A DNA stretch of 64,000 nucleotides from Physcomitrium patens (lineage: Eukaryota; Streptophyta; Bryopsida; Funariales; Funariaceae). The DNA is taken from positions 693,919 to 757,918 of the forward strand of contig NC_037274.1 in NCBI RefSeq assembly GCF_000002425.4, in the 5' to 3' direction. Shown one piece after another: positions 23,502 through 34,626 of this stretch. Within the stretch, counting starts at the first letter, position 1. Each line of letters starts with the position of its first letter. The position numbers and the translations under genes were made by a program. A model generated the notes under the pieces. It was not told the origin of the DNA. It was given only the letters and a program-made list of their open reading frames with translations, and searched no databases.

Positions 23502-26500
23502 CTACAGATTCAACGTCATATGATTTCATTCGTTCTCAAGCAAGTATTCCTATCAGTTGATCTGCAATATTAAGCCCCATTGTGGAAAAGTGTACAAGCT
23601 GAACCATGCACTGATTTTACAACTAGGCTCTAAATTTGAGTTAGCTAGCATAATCCCCATGTCGATGCTATCATCTTGGGTGATTTGATAGAGGAGCAAA
23701 TCTTGAGAAATCTGAGAGTTAGAATATAAGCTGGAAAGGAGGGGTTCTGTACTTGATAACCGGTCTTTTAAGACTCAATCACGGACTTTGGGCTACAATG
23801 AACGCATTGATTACGGAGCAACCAACCGATCAACAGCTGAAGGTAATGACTCTTCGTTGAGATTATGTAAAATTAACAATTTGTGTTCTCTAAAGTCTCA
23901 ACATAGTGGCCCATGAGAGCCAGGTTACGAGAATGAAACATTGAACTTCACAATTGAATTCTAGTCATAAGACTTTAAGAAAGAATGGCACAACTTGCTA
24001 CTTCCAAGAACGTGATGATCTTGCCTGGAAATGTTGGTATTCGTGAGTTTCTGCTGTGCTCAACTTCTAGAGTGCTTCCAGAGTTCAGAAGTGCCAAGAG
24101 AGAGTGTTTCCAGTCACAGCGAAAAAGATTATTGAACTTGTCCACCTTTTCCAAAACAGACTGAGATAATTTCCGTCCTGCAAGTTCTCTAGCAGCCACA
24201 CACTGCGACAGCATCTTCGTGTCTTCCTGCGCTCCCGTATTATCGTTAACTATCATTCGAGCCGCAAACCGTGTGAGGTATGACATCTCACTCTCAGGCT
24301 CCAGCTCCACCATTCTATTAATGTACTCCAAAGCACGAGGCATATCATTCTGCACAACCCAATGCAACGCTTCTTGTCGCAACATCTCCACATCCATGAC
24401 CACAAGTTCCGTTTGTCTGCATTTCACTTCTTCTAGAAACGCTTGAATCTGTAAGAGTCTCGGATCCTCGTGCTTGAACTTCATCAAGAATACCAGAACT
24501 TCCTCGGCCTTCGAAAACTTGCCTTGCTCTAGATATTGCAAACATCTAGACACAAGGAAGTCGTAAAATATCACAGCACAGCCGGTCTCCGGCATGGAGC
24601 AGGGATCTGGAATTTCCAATAACTCGAAGCAACCTTCGAGACACAAAAGGCGCAATCTTGTCAACTGGCAAAAATTCAATGGCAGGTTTTGGAGGCTAGC
24701 ACAACAAGATAAGTTCAGCTCCTCCAAATACTTGAGCTCCCCAACTGAATCTGGTAGCCTTTTTAGACTCACACAACCAACCAGACTTAGGATTCTCAGC
24801 TCCTGGAAAGCACCCATATTTTCTGGTAGGCTTTCAAGCACGTCGCATCCAATCAGCTTCAAGTCTTGCAGCCTCGTCAAAGCACAGATAGCACTGGGAA
24901 GCGTTACAAATCTTGACAAACAGAGACTCAGTTCCTGGAGTCCAGTGAGGTGACTAATAAACGATGGAAGGGTTGTTAAGCTACCACAACCCACTTTCAG
25001 AGTCTTCAAAACAAAGAGGTCCTTCATAAGCTCCGGAAAGTGACTTATCTTGTCGCAAGAAGGAGACTCAAACGTGCGCAGGTTACACAACTTTCCTGTT
25101 GACTCCGGAATCGCCTCCAAATTGTAACATCGTCCCAAACTTAAATTCGACAAATTTCGGCAATTGCCAATGGACTCCGGTATTGACACTAGGTTAGTGC
25201 AATCGGTCAAGTATAAGCTCCACAGATTGGTCAAGGATCCCAAAGCTTCTGGCAAATGCTTTAATTTCGTGCATCCACGAAGTCTGAGGACCTCCAGCTT
25301 AGATAGGTCTCCAATCGTTTCTGGGAGACTCTCCAGACTGGAGCACTTTTCTAAATGCAAATTACGTAGATCTTTAGATCCGTTAATGGAGTCAGGAAGC
25401 TCTCTCAACTCCTTGCAATCGTCAAGGATGAGTGTCTGCAACCTTGGGAACTGCCACATCCAAAGTAGAAAATTTTAACTGAGGTTGTTACTCACAAATC
25501 AAGTGAATACAAAATTTAACTAAGTCATTGAGGGCAGACATGAAAAAAACATTAAAACAAGTATCATCAAAGAGTGAACATTTAAAAAAATAAAATAAAA
25601 TAATCTTATTCTTTTTATTTTTTTATTGAAACCATACCGTTGCAGTTGAGTCTACGTTCCACAAGTGAGTGATTTTGCTTGATGCCAAGTCAAGCACCAC
25701 CAACTTCCGCATGTCATACATTTCACAGGGAATTTTCTCCAATGGTAATCTTTGCCACCGTACATATCCCAGCCTATGAGGGAATTGAATACGGGTTCCA
25801 CCGCAACCATCCATGTTTAGTAATCGTAAATTTTCCATAGGCTTGAGATTTTGATCCGAGAGGTCAGCTTTGCTTTCAGCAAGGCTAAAAGTTTGTACCT
25901 TATCTGTCACCTGTACAAATCAAACGATCTAAACATTTACTAACGGTAACGATATCCATATATTTACTAACATACACAAATGAGCAGTTGCAACAAAGTA
26001 GTAACCTACAATTTCTGTATGTTGATTATACAGGTGTCTGCAAGTGGTTAAATTTTTAGGTTTCACGATTAACCATGACTGAACTCAATTGTAACCACGA
26101 CCTCATCATTTTCTCTCGGGGTAAGGTTTTAATAAAAAGAAAGAGGACCGTTTTGTGTCATCGATTGTCATGAAAAGGAGCGCATAACTCAAGCTCACCT
26201 CTTTGTCCAGAAGCTCTTCCTCTGACTCGTTCATCCACAACCGGCTGCGCTTTCCGGGTCTAACCACATCCTCCTCAGTTACAATACTATGACCCAGGTC
26301 AATCAGAAGATCATGCATGGTCACTAAATTATTTTCCACCTTGAGCAAAGATTTGTTGACAAGGTTTCGCAGCCCTAATTCCGCAGGCCACTTCAGAGAC
26401 GTCCAAAGATCTTTGCACAATTGAGGAGGGCTCCCAAGTAAGAAACAAGCCACATCAAGGAACATTTCCTTGTGTCTAGGCTCTAATGAATCGAAGCTGA

Positions 26501-28182
26501 TTTTCAACCGCTGTAACATCTTGTCATGATTCTGCAGTGAGTCATGCTTTCGGAGATGCTGTAAAACAGCGTCCCATACCAAAAGGTCTTTTTCACGCCT
26601 CAGGAGACTGCCCATAAGCTCCAACGTCAGAGGGTGTCCACCACAAGCTAGAGCTACTTCGTTTGCAAGCTCTTGGAACCCCTGAGCTGCAAAAATTGAC
26701 CCAAAAGCATTCCAACAGAAAAGCTGTTTGGCTTCGGCTGGTTTCAAAAATGGCATCTCATAAGTGAAATCACTGAATACTGAACAGATCCACTCATCTC
26801 GAGATGTTAGAATGCAGCAACTACCAACGCCAAGATTTTCATCAACACATAAAGCCTTAATAGAGAGAGGGCTCTCAACGTTGTCCAGAACGATGAATGC
26901 TCGCTTGCTTTGTAAACACTGTCGCAATTTGGACTTCCCATCATTAATATCTTCCACAATATTGACACGGTCTGCATTACCCATGTCCCTCAAGAGTTGT
27001 AGTTGCAAAGAAGCAACCCCTTGATCGCCTTTCGACGTCTCCCTTGCAACATCTTCCAAAAAGCTCGACACAGGAAACTCATCCTTAATGCGTTTGAAAA
27101 TCTCTTTTGCAAGTGTTGTCTTTCCAATCCCACCCATGCCGAAAATTCCAATTCTGCATGATTTCTGAGATTGGCTCCGAATAAAGGATAAGAATTCCGA
27201 AGCTTGTTGATCGAGCGCCACCGGAAAGAGAGATTTCAAATGTTGAAGAACTTTACTAACAATGGCCTGAACAAGATTTGTGTCAGATCTGGACATCCAA
27301 GGAGAGAATGGTCTCAATACAGTGAACGGAATAAAAACCTTTCAAAATTACATATTCAAACTCTTCTTTCTTAAACCACCCTTGAGCATTAATACAATTT
27401 TTTTTTAAAAACAAATCAAATTTGGACAGTCTGACACCTCCTCATGTAGAGGTTGATCATACACTAATACACTCTAATGTTTTCACTTCTGGACTCGTAC
27501 AAAATGCCAACAAACATGAAAATTTTAAAAAATTCAATATTACTTCCTGAAGGAGCCCTAATCAAGACTACACCCTAGTAAAGTTTCCGAGCTATAGACA
27601 CATTCAAGATTAATTGCAAAAATGATGCGTTTAAAGAATGAAACCGCCATTGAGGAGGAAAGAAACCATGAGAGTAGAGTTTAAAAGAAGAAGAAGCAAA
27701 ACACTGAAAGAAAGGGCCAATTACCTGGAAAATTTGTTTAATTCGTAGCCGTAAATGTCGGCAGTTCTAGCAAGCCAACCCTTCCATCCTGACACTTTTT
27801 CTGGATGCCGGCTTTGCAATTTTTTCACTCCTGCTGCAAAAGGACTCGTGATAGCTTCTGGATGCCTGAGATGCCAGGGTTCCACATTGTAAAAAACGGG
27901 GAGAATTTTCTTGTCGGCGCTTCGGTGGATCACAGCCAGCTCATCAAGGCACCACATGGACTCAACGTAACCCGGCGAGAAAACACAGATGCTGATTGGA
28001 GCTACCCTGATGGCTTCCAAGATGGAATCCCACGAGGCTTCTCCTTGCTCAATCCCATCCGCATCCACGAAGGGATGCACCCCAGCCGATCGCAGAGCCT
28101 CATTTAATTCCTTCACAAACGTCTTCTTCACATCTGGGCCTCGGTGGTTGATGAAAACATCAAATGGTTGCTCATAGTGCAT
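22833..28182 (-). CDS. TIR-NB-ARC-LRR immune receptor with C-terminal TPRs
   Basis: A plant TNL receptor in five proposed exons: 27725-28182, 26199-27288, 25638-25910, 24002-25450 and 22833-23501. Junctions read CAG/GTAATT..CAG/ATCT, GAG/GTGAGC..ACAG/GTGA, ACG/GTATGG..GGCAG/TTCC and GAA/GTAGCA..GTAG/GGCT; the phases (2,0,0,0) join without a frame break, giving 1312 residues. Order: TIR (about 5-150), NB-ARC (about 165-500), LRR (about 540-890), helical TPR-like region, then TPRs. All NB-ARC motifs are present and no internal stop is seen, so it looks functional. The first ATG in frame is at 28182. TNLs sense pathogen effectors in the cytoplasm or nucleus and signal through TIR NADase activity; the TPR tail is unusual. 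The last intron is the least certain: without it the protein ends at 23975 with 1098 residues. Confidence 0.85.
24002..25450 (-). CDS. TNL exon 4: twelve LRRs and a helical region
   Basis: The exon starts after GTGGCAG with FPRLQTLILDDC; a closer upstream start is excluded by an in-frame stop. Twelve repeats of 23-24 residues follow the pattern LxxLxLxxCxxLxxLPxxIGxL. They end near GCFELLEIPDPC. The rest is helical: VIFYDFLVSRCLQYLEQGKFSKAEEVL and ALHWVVQNDMPRALEYINRMVELEPESE both look like TPR units. The frame can run on to a TAA at 23977-23975 or be spliced at GAA/GTAGCA (24002/24001) to exon 5. Confidence 0.82.
25638..25910 (-). CDS. TNL exon 3: NB-LRR linker and first LRRs
   Basis: The acceptor TTTGTACAG/GTGACA continues exon 2 in phase 0. 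The 91 codons contain LKPMENLRLLNMDGCGG, LGYVRWQRLPLEKIPCEM and LVVLDLASSKITHLWN, the conserved start of the TNL LRR region. The exon ends ACG/GTATGG in phase 0. Confidence 0.82.
26199..27288 (-). CDS. TNL exon 2: NB-ARC domain
   Basis: The acceptor GTCCAG/ATCT restores codon Arg-Ser with exon 1. Motifs in order: P-loop GMGGIGKTT (about residues 203-211), RNBS-A FLEDVARETS, kinase-2 KRAFIVLDNV (Asn where many receptors have a second Asp), RNBS-B GSCCILTSRDEW, GLPL position GGHPLTLELMGSLL, RNBS-D MFLDVACFL, and MHD box VTMHDLLIDLG. The donor is AAAGAG/GTGAGC. The frame is intact throughout, as expected for a functional ADP/ATP switch. Confidence 0.88.
27725..28182 (-). CDS. TNL exon 1: TIR domain
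   Basis: Starts MHYEQPFDVFINHRGPD, the TIR box 1 with Lys where many TNLs have Arg. FVDADGIEQGE is the box 2 segment, and SPGYVESMWCLDELAVI carries the Glu (about residue 81) that is catalytic in TIR NADases. ILPVFYNVEPWHLRHP is box 3. The start was set at the ATG at 28182-28180 because the upstream frame offers only non-ATG codons. The donor CAG/GTAATT at 27725/27724 is strong. Confidence 0.85.
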
Positions 28183-28204
28183 CCCTAAACAAATCCACAA
28201 ATTT

Positions 28205-28310
28205 CAGTTCAGTTGCTTAAGCCCTGAACGACAATTCAGTTCGATTCAGTTGACAATGTTTGGGAAGAATATTCAGGACTTAAGAAACTGAGCTGAATTG
28301 TCGTTTAGTT
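28205..28310. repeat. Two inverted motif pairs just upstream of the TNL start
   Basis: AGTTGCTTAAGCCCTGA (28211-28227) is matched in reverse complement, 15 of 17, by 28273-28289. ACGACAATTCAGTTC (28228-28242) is matched, 14 of 15, by 28290-28304. The two pairs keep the same order in both arms rather than a mirrored order, so only one pair can form a simple stem at a time. They lie 30-120 bp upstream of the start codon, in the 5' UTR or core promoter. Confidence 0.5.
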
Positions 28311-30120
28311 CAACAACCCTCTCCATTTGATTCATCCAGTATAGTATCCTTCATTCAGATTGGGCTTACCACACACAGAGTAACAACTTTGATGTGATGA
28401 TAATATATTAGATGATATAACAAGTGCGAAAATGTGAGCCAGGGTTCCAGTCAGTGGTTTCCGAAATGTGAAGCTTGTCACAATATTATCAGAATGATAC
28501 ACCAAAATTAGTTGGCATCTTGGGATTAAATATGCTTATCCTCTATCTGTTAAAAAGTAGACAGATTAATCAGAAACTCTAAGGTGATTGCAAACAGTAT
28601 ACTAGTGCCCTTGGAGCTGAAACAATACCCTAATCACAAAATGTAATCACTCTTGAGCCTTCATCAGCATTCAAACCAGCCATCGTGAATCATTTCACAT
28701 CACATACAGACTGAGGACAGACCCAACATGGCTCATTCTAGACAAAACTGATCACAACAACGAGATGTCCTCAAGAAAGCGCAAGGATCACTCACCTACT
28801 CACAGAACTTGATCAAGAAAGCTGCGCCAAGTTGAAGACCTCTGCAACTATGAAATGTGGCAATCAAGCATCTTGAAGTTAGCGGAAGTAGATGGTGGTT
28901 CAGTTTCCAATGCACAATCATTCACTGGATCATGATGTCTTTCTGGTCTTTGTATTGATGCTCATAGTGTCAGTGGCTATGATATTCACTTATTCCTCAT
29001 GAGATTTGTGTAGATTTAGGTTTCAGAAACTGAAGTGTAATGAAGATTGATAAAGCCAGCATTTGATGTGGTACAAGTGAAAAAACTTGCAATGATCAAA
29101 CAAGCATTTTTGGACCTAAGACATTGCATCGGTAGGTCCACTCCTGAGATCCTTCCTATCAAACTTGGTGAATTACATCAGTAAAGCTCAAATGGGCCCA
29201 GGTGGAATACCAGAAATTGAATAGTTCTAAAGCTTGCACAAATCAGTTTGGAGAAGAATCCAGAAATCCCATCAGCTTAAACTTGCTAGTAGGGAATGAG
29301 TTTGAATACTTTGGTAAAGAGCCCTAAACCTTGGCTTCCGTAGTTCACGTCAGGGAGCGCTTCTGTTCGACGCCGAAGCCTCCGAACCGAACATTCCTGG
29401 ACTCTCTCTAGTTGTGACTCACTCGACCTCTCAACTCTGGATCACTTGGCACGGATCCAGTTCTCTCTCATTCAATCCACTCCAAACCTGTTACTTCGGT
29501 GTCACTAAATCTTGAATTGGACTCCAAAGCGCACACTACCCTTGATCTGACCTATCGCACTTTTCTTGCAGTAACCAAATCCGCCATTCTATGTTCCGAT
29601 CCGTACACACAGTTACATCGAATTCATCAAAGCATAGCAGCAGGATGAGCCCGGCCACGTGGTGAGGTGCCAGCGAAAGCCGTGGAGATCGATTCCGGGA
29701 GCGAGGAGAGCAGTGAGGGCGATGGAGCCGTGGAGAACGAGTTCGAGGCGATCTACACTCAATGATCTGCTGTCGGTAACCCGCTGTCGGTAACCTGCTG
29801 ATATACCGCTGACTAGTTAAAAATGTGCCCACCCAGCGTGTGAAACTTAAGTCCGAGAAGCGCCAGAGCTCAAGCTCTCTCTCTCTCATACACATACACA
29901 GTTGGGTTCTCTCGTAAAGCAGTTCCCTAGGAGATTTAGCTTAGGTAAGCAAGCTAGAGTCTGCAAGTGAACCCACCTGCGTTGCGTCTAGTCTTCGTCT
30001 AGGGCTTGCACCCGGTCCCGTCTTGGTGTTCCTTCCTTCAGGGCTCCGGGAGTGGGTTTCTCCCCGCCTCTACTAATGAATTCGTGCCTGGTTTTACCCT
30101 AAAATCCTAAACTTAAGAAA
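28311..30120. other. Upstream region of the TNL gene, no gene recognised
   Basis: Composition stays GC-balanced to about 30100 and then falls abruptly, so the promoter and any 5' UTR exon of the - strand receptor are probably here. A CT-rich microsatellite (CTCTCTCTCTCTC, about 29873-29887) is of the kind often found near plant promoters. A 119-codon - strand frame (29536-29895) is low in complexity (Arg/Ser-rich) and unrecognised. Confidence 0.4.
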
Positions 30121-32932
30121 TGTCTTGCATCACATTAATACTTGGAGTTGATGGAGAATTTGGATTGATACTTTTCCTTTTACTTCCCTTGCAAATTTTC
30201 TACTATTAACTTTGAATGCATATTGTTCAAAATAAACTTTTCTCTCATTTGATTCCCCCTCCCGCTTCTTGTTATGTGCATACATTAACATTGGATGCCA
30301 CCAGAATACAATCTGTAAATATTCACAGAAGGTTCAAGAAAAAATATATATGATACTCCAAATACAATTGCATCACATTCATACTTGGACCATTATTTTA
30401 TGTTAATTTAGAATTATTATGATTAAGGAAGACTCAATGGTAGAAGCTTTAAGAATTATTAAGTGAATATGTTATAAATGCTAATGGGAGGGTGAAATGG
30501 ATGTATTTTGAAGGCTTGTGAAAGAGTTGGTGTGAATTCTTAGAGGGCTTTGAGAGGGTTTTGTGAGTTATATAGAAATTTAAGCATGGTTTTAGGGATT
30601 AGGGGATGTGGATGAGGGTAGTGCAGTCCAAGATAAGGTATGATCTTAATTTTCTTTTCCATAGTTTAGTAATCAAGATAATGCAATTGTATAATCAAAA
30701 TTGTAGTTAAAACTATAGTTTAGCAAGTTAAAAAATTTGAGGCAATGGTACACTCATGCATGTATCTAAGAGTATGAATAAATAGGTAGATTAATCCACA
30801 TATCTTAAAGATATGGAGACTCATTGCCACATCATGCATTTAGCTTATATTAACAACCCTTGTGAGTTGTATATTATGAGCTTGTAATTAATACTTGAGT
30901 TGATTTAGTCCTAAGCAATCTCACCAATGTGTATAATTGTGATGTAATATAATCCTATCATCAAACAAGACATAGCAAGTATTTAGTATAGTTTCAAAAA
31001 AAGAGTCTTCAAAAAATCAATAAAAATTTTAATCAACAAAAATAATCATTGTTTATAAAACCTTTGCATTCCTAAGAAAGCTTCTTTAGGATTACAAAGT
31101 TTGTAGTTGAATTGTCACTTGTAGATTGCTTCCAATGTGACTTTATAAAAGTAAGATAAATAAATGCAAATAGAAGTATGTAGAAACATTGTAGATAGAT
31201 AATATATCTTTTTAAGAAACCTTTGAGAAAATTTTCCAAATAAAAATTAAATATTTAGATTCCTATAGATATATTGCATGGCTATTGAAACTTATCCAAT
31301 GAGTTGTTTTTATTTATATGAAGTTGCATTAGAAGCAATATATAACTTGATGCTCAAGCTACAAGCCTTGTGGTTCCAAAAAAGCTTTTATAAGATCTTT
31401 TTAGTAGCTATTATATTTGGAGGCAAGACAAAGACCATTCTTAGTCTTGTCAACACTTTTCTTATATTCAAATCTTGGTTCAAGACTCTTTAGTTTCTTT
31501 ATAATTGGGAATAGTCACTTTATTTCTTTTTTAATCTTTTAATAATCTATGCTTTGTTTAGTTTTTTTTCTTTTAGTAATAAATGATGTATTTTATTTTT
31601 AGATTTTTTTCTAGAATTATGTCCTTGATAAAAATAAAATAAAAAAACATATACCTATATCTATAAACATATATGAAAAAACTCTCAATTTTACAAAATT
31701 ATTCATTAGTTAGTATCTTAAAATTGATAAGAAAAATTATTTATTTCCTTTTAGATTATTTAGCAATAAATAAAATACACAATAGAAAATTGAGCTAGTA
31801 GTGTAATAAATTAAATTATATTTAGCTAATACATCTATTTTATAGATTAACATTAAGACAAAATCTATTCAATTTATTATCATATTTTAAAAAATTAATC
31901 ATCTTTGTCAAGCTCAACCACAAAAATTATTTTAAAAAAATTATGTATCATATTTGTTTTAAAAAATATATAACTTAATCTTTTTTTTCTTATTTAAGTT
32001 AACAAAAAAAATCTTATAATACAATGATAAAAAACAAACTAAGTAACTTCAAGATTGAACCTCCTCTTATTTTGTGCAGCTAAGTTTTGCACAAAACAAT
32101 GTTAAGCAATCATTATATATTGAACACAAAATCTACCATTTTAGATAAAAAATTACTTACAAATATAAGTTTTTCTTTACAACCTTGTATTGTACTAAGA
32201 ATCCAATAGGTTTGTGTTGGAACACCAAAGCCTTAGAAAATATTTAAGTAGATTTGTATGCAGGTATTAATCTTATAGTTCTTGTAAGTTAAGTTTGGAA
32301 TTACAAATTGTTGCAGTTTAAATATAAGGCTTTGAAGATCTAGTAAATTGCCCATTCAAGCAATATTAATTGGATACATTTTTAAACTTTTTAATTGTAA
32401 ATGCAATTATAATTAATTTATCAAAGATATAAAATAAAATATCTTAAGTTCTTGCTAATATAGTATTAGTATGTAGATATTTTTGAATTGTGATAAGTAG
32501 ATTAATTAGAATAAAAACAAAACCATATTTTATTTATAAAACTTTAAGTCTAACAAATAAAATGTTAATTGAAGAAAATAGCATATACTTATTTTAATTT
32601 TATGAAGATTTAGTAACTAATTATAATAACAATAAAAATAAATAAATATATTTATGAATAAAATTTATAAAATCAAAAATAAAAAGATAATGAAGATATT
32701 AAATTTTTTCTACCAAAAATAAATTTTAGAAAAATAGCAATAAAAAGAGTATTGAAAAATAATATAATAGTATAACAAGATTAAGAATTTTAATAGAATA
32801 TAAATTAATAGTTTAAATGTTTTAATTAAAAAAATGATAGAAAATAATTCTACAAAATATAAGAAGTGAAATAAATTTATTCAAAAAAATGATTAAATAA
32901 AAAATCACCAACTTTAATTTGTACTTTTAATT

Positions 32933-32963
<31 letters not shown>

Positions 32964-33220
32964 ATCATATCCCTTTAATGTGGATTTTTTTCTATTTTTA
33001 TTCAATAAGATAATAATACAACTTCTATTCCCAATACTTTTAAATGAATAAGTAATAATTTATTTTTATGATTTAGGTTAAAAAGTCCATCCTAATGTAT
33101 TCATGAAATCTACATTTCTTAGAAATTAAAAGTTTTTAAGATATACCAATTTATACATTTATAAATACACAAACATACATACATACATACATACATATAG
33201 GGAAATGATAAAACGACCTA
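30121..33220. other. AT-rich intergenic DNA with a possible chromovirus LTR fragment
   Basis: No gene was seen. 31425-31580 resembles 4870-4990 (TTAGTCTTGTCAACAC, then CAAGACTCTTTAGTTTC, then GGGAATAGTCACTTT), suggesting a fragment of the same retroelement family. An (AT)n run lies at 32937-32963 and a (CATA)n run at 33171-33197. Confidence 0.4.
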
Positions 33221-33269
33221 CATGTTTAAACCATCATTGTACTCTTTCAACCCCATCTGCATTCTCTTG

Positions 33270-34015
33270 TTCATAACTATTGTCCCCATTTCCATGTTTC
33301 CTACTATTGTCCCCATTCCCTTGTTCCCAATTATTGCCTCCATTCTCCTATTCCCATGTTCCCAACCATTGCCTCCATTCCCCTGTTCCCAATCATTGCC
33401 CCCATTCCCTTGTTCTCAGCCATTGCCCCCATTCCCTTGTTCTCAGCCATTGCCCCCATTCCCCTATTCCCAACCATTGCCCCCATTCCCCTATTCCCAA
33501 CCATTGCCCCCATTCCCCTATTCCCAACCATTGCCCCCATTCCCCTATTCCCAACCATTGCCCCCATTCCCCTATTCCCAACCATTGCCCCCATTCCCCT
33601 ATTCCCAACCATTGCCCCCATTCCCCTATTCCCAACCATTGCCCCCATTCCCCTATTCCCAACCATTGCCCCCATTCCCCTATTCCCAACCATTGCCCCC
33701 ATTCCCCTATTCCCAACCATTGCCCCCATTCCCCTATTCCCAACCATTGCCCCCATTCCCCTATTCCCAACCATTGCCCCCATTCCCCTATTCCCAACCA
33801 TTGCCCCCATTCCCCTATTCCCAACCATTGCCCCCATTCCCCTATTCCCAACCATTGCCCCCATTCCCCTATTCCCAACCATTGCCCCCATTCCCCTATT
33901 CCCAACCATTGCCCCCATTCCCCTATTCCCAACCATTGCCCCCATTCCCCTATTCCCAACCATTGCCCCCATTCCCCTATTCCCAACCATTGCCCCCATT
34001 CCTAGCCCCTTGCCC
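33270..34015. repeat. 27-bp minisatellite with strong G/C strand asymmetry
   Basis: The + strand unit is CCATTGCCCCCATTCCCC followed by TATTCCCAA, 27 bp long. 33447-33986 holds 20 consecutive units that look identical, with degenerate units on the left (33270-33446) and a short tail. Because 27 is divisible by 3 and the unit has no stop, four or five long frames stay open on both strands (such as the PPFPYSQPL repeat, 33222-34025). They are artefacts of the repeat, not genes. The - strand has three G-runs per unit (GGG, GGGG, GGGGG). Confidence 0.95.
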
Positions 34016-34021
34016 CCATCT

Positions 34022-34080
34022 TTAGTAATGGTTGGGAATAAGAATGGATGAGAACAAGAATGGGGCTGCAAGGGTGCAAT
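34022..34080. repeat. Inverted degenerate minisatellite units
   Basis: TAATGGTTGGGAATAAGAATGG (about 34026-34047) and AAGAATGGGGCTGCAAGG are reverse-complement relatives of the 27-bp unit placed just after the main array, so the array ends in a short inverted copy that could fold back. Confidence 0.55.
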
Positions 34081-34254
34081 GATGGTTAAGATAGAGTGGG
34101 TTGCTTTAATAAATATACATAATATTGAAAGTAATTTTAGATGCTTTTTATTCTTCACCGAACTGATATAATTGCAAATGCGAAGAACATTCCGAAATGG
34201 TTTTGTCCATGGATATATGACGTGGCCATCTCCGAAATGGCACCACTAAAAACG

Positions 34255-34512
34255 CTACACGTGGTAACGAGGGGGGGGGGTGGGTAGTTCTTGTTTTTTC
34301 GGCGTGGCTTCGTCTTCTGTGAGTGTTGGGATGCTCTGGATCCAATCGGCTGTGGTGTCGAAGTGCCGAACGTGTAGAATTCTTGCTTGGTCACTACTCC
34401 AGGTCTTCGTGATTCTTCGTGTGTTCGTAGAGCCGCTTCGGCGCTTGTACCCGTTTCGTTCTTGGAATCGCAGGATTTGCCTCAGGGTTTCGTCCACTAG
34501 CATTCGTTTCAT
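34255..34512 (-). CDS. Hypothetical short frame divergent from the GrpE gene
   Basis: An 85-codon - strand frame opens with an ATG at 34512-34510 and reads MKRMLVDETLRQILRFQERNGYKRR, later HFDTTADWIQSIPTLTEDEAT. It begins 115 bp from the GrpE start, in a divergent arrangement, in GC-rich DNA. The sequence is polar and not low-complexity, but I recognise no family. The overlapping + strand frame (34280-34546) is equally long, so coding status is open. The last codons run into a G10 tract (34271-34280). Confidence 0.3.
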   Translation of the reverse strand: MKRMLVDETLRQILRFQERNGYKRRSGSTNTRRITKTWSSDQARILHVRHFDTTADWIQSIPTLTEDEATPKKQELPTPPPRYHV

Positions 34513-34626
34513 ATTGTGTGTGCGTGTGGGTGAGAGTGAGAAATAGGAAATCTTAGTTGTACAGCATTCGACGATCGTGGTGTTCTGAGCTTGAGGATTA
34601 GCTGAAGGAAGAGGGTTTTAGAAGCC

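Noticed and set aside
23129-23560. + strand 143-codon frame
   Set aside because: It is antisense to the TPR exon, which shows clear TPR periodicity.
24594-24953. + strand 119-codon frame
   Set aside because: It is antisense to the LRR exon.
29536-29895. 119-codon Arg/Ser-rich - strand frame as a gene
   Set aside because: Low complexity, begins in a GA microsatellite, overlaps the likely TNL promoter region and has no known motif.
33171-33197. CRISPR-like regular repeat
   Set aside because: It is a simple (CATA)n microsatellite; no spacers, and the context is a plant nucleus.
33222-34158. Proline-rich or glycine-rich repeat proteins of 197-275 residues
   Set aside because: All frames come from one 27-bp unit without stops, open on both strands at once; no start context or non-repeat coding part.
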